Origin: Glossina fuscipes
Taxonomy: Eukaryota; Arthropoda; Insecta; Diptera; Glossinidae
Assembly (NCBI RefSeq): GCF_014805625.2
Contig: NW_023998415.1
Span: forward strand, 27,537,472 to 27,601,471
DNA length: 64,000 nucleotides
Direction: 5' to 3'
This document shows positions 62,714 through 64,000 of this stretch, in pieces. The number at the start of each line of letters is the position of its first letter. Position 1 is the first letter of the stretch. Under the pieces are notes generated by a model, which saw only the letters and a program-made list of their open reading frames with translations, was not told the origin of the DNA and made no database searches. The translations under genes and the position numbers were made by a program.

Positions 62714-63748
62714 CGAATTAATTTCTTGATCACTAAAATAAAAATATAAATTTATTAACACTTAATTTCTGCATAATTTAATTAATAAGAAAAAAATTAC
62801 AAAAAAAAATAAAAAATGAAACGTTCATTAAGTTTATTAATCCTTTTAAGGGACTTGTTAAGATTTTTATGGCTTAAAACATGAGAAACATTTTTAAAAA
62901 GTTTTAAACATTATCGCTCCATCGAGATGTTAACAGCCACCGCACGGTTTTAGGTCACAATCAATTACTTGATAATTAATTGAATTGAGTTTTTTGTACT
63001 TAATTGCCAGTAGTTCAGTTAATTGTGGCCTCAAAAATGAAACATAAATCGCTTTCCACTAAGTGTGTAAGTAGACAAATTAAGTGACGATTTCTTCTTT
63101 CTTTATCCATTTACATGCATATCGACAAAATTTATCTCATGTAAAACTTTTTAGCAAACCTAACAACGGCGCTTTCTGATTCTTTCCTAATCATATGAGG
63201 CTGCGCCGTTTAACAGGGGCTCACCAAAAGTGCTACTTTCCGTAAGAAACATCGATGATGGAGCAGGGATCTAGCGATATATATATGTATACCGATATAT
63301 ATATATATATACACGTATATTGTGTTATAAAACACAATCGTCACGAAATTCATTCATGAGTTTTAAGTAATTTTGATCAAGAGTGTGATTAAGATTAAAT
63401 AAAATATTGGGCTGTAAAAGAATGGTGTGACGCTGACATTGGAAATACTGCTACATTTTCTTCTATATATATTGCGTTTCTACTTTATGCACTACCTTCG
63501 GCATCCATTCTAATGGAGACGATGTTAAATTTTGTCCCAGTGACCGACCTTGCGAATATTACTTGAAAATTATTAGTAATTATTTCAAGTCCTTATTACA
63601 AATTTGTAAACTAAAGAGTCGATATCTTGGCAGTTCCATTAAATCTACAAAATCGATTGTTTGAAAATTTCAAATTAAACTAAAGTTTTCTAAATTAAAT
63701 TTTTCGATTAAACTATAATCAGAATTAAAGATATTTTATATAGATTAC
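61888..63748 (-). other. Intron of gene 3
   Basis: 1,861 bases from AGGTAATC to GGTTGCAG. Contains (GT)n-type repeat near 62190-62226 and a T homopolymer of about 40 bases at 62671-62710. No exon seen. Confidence 0.6.
62671..62710. repeat. Poly(T) tract
   Basis: About 40 T in a row within a gene 3 intron; reads as a poly(A) tail on the minus strand, but no retroposon body was recognised. Confidence 0.9.
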
Positions 63749-64000
63749 CTTCTCGCCGTATCCGATAGACTGCGATGTAAATGTCGGTGCACAGCACCAG
63801 TCGATGTACCCGTTGATGTGGTGGCAGTGGTAGGCGTCGGCGGTGGTGTATATTGGCAATAACCGCTGGCAGTATTTGGATGATGGTAAGCGGCAACACG
63901 TGGATGAAGGGGAAAAGGCGAATGATAATGATGCTGATGACTTGAATTATTTACGGTGGGTGGAGCAGATTGTGGTGGTTGATTGCTAGAGTTGCTATTA
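63749..64000 (-). CDS. Gene 3, upstream exon, partial at the window edge
   Basis: One minus frame is open for 83 codons from the window edge to the donor AG|GTAATC at 63748, while the others are interrupted or give no matching phase. The peptide is Asn/Ser/His/Pro/Thr-rich: HHYHSPFPLHPRVAAYHH, CQYTPPPTPTTATTSTGTST, then a basic end HRHLHRSLSDTARR, which continues into the next exon. Low-complexity linkers of this kind are common in large fly neuronal and muscle proteins. The exon continues past 64000, so its start is unknown. Confidence 0.62.

Overview
The window looks like nuclear DNA of a higher dipteran insect, probably a tephritid-type fruit fly. It is strongly AT-rich, full of short microsatellites and homopolymers, has GT-AG introns with fly-type donors (GTAAGT), Asn/Gln/Ser/His-rich proteins, and relics of mariner, R1-clade and other insect transposons. 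The species call is inference. Prokaryote-style features (operons, ribosome binding sites, CRISPR) are not expected and none was seen. I found no rRNA gene or intact tRNA gene.

Three protein genes can be assembled from spliced exons. (1) Plus strand, 1081-10017: the last two exons of a gene that starts left of the window, joined across an 8.6-kb intron. They encode a protein tail with a furin-type cleavage motif followed by a four-cysteine region. (2) Minus strand, 18082-13346: a complete four-exon gene for a predicted 1,097-residue secreted protein. It has a signal peptide, a long low-complexity Asn/Ser/Gln/Pro/Tyr-rich body, and a compact four-cysteine segment split over three exons. All intron phases match. 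(3) Minus strand, 64000 (running off the edge) to 54020: the last three exons of a gene whose product ends in a lysine-rich stretch and a C-terminal membrane anchor. Genes 1 and 2 converge. Genes 2 and 3 lie in the same orientation, about 36 kb apart.

The 36 kb between genes 2 and 3 shows no convincing host exon and is a transposon graveyard. At 18826-21104 is a block bounded by inverted repeats (CCC[G/T]TTCGCTGCC next to TTAA) in the style of piggyBac-like elements. It holds a mariner relic, a tRNA-derived SINE-like copy and two tandem diverged copies of a dispersed repeat. Further copies of that repeat lie near 31.4 kb and 56.1 kb. A second mariner relic lies at 29136-29448, beside a 101-bp element with mariner-like ends. 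At 43711-46018 a 5'-truncated, internally deleted R1-clade non-LTR retrotransposon sits inside a (CA)n microsatellite, which matches the known preference of some R1-clade lineages for simple AC repeats.

The rest is intronic or intergenic AT-rich sequence with many microsatellites. One of these contains a 10-N assembly gap at 3992-4001. I saw no clearly new biological system. The best leads are the microsatellite-targeted R1 element, the nested TTAA element, the four-Cys secreted protein with homopolymer tracts made from microsatellites, and the unidentified tail-anchored protein.
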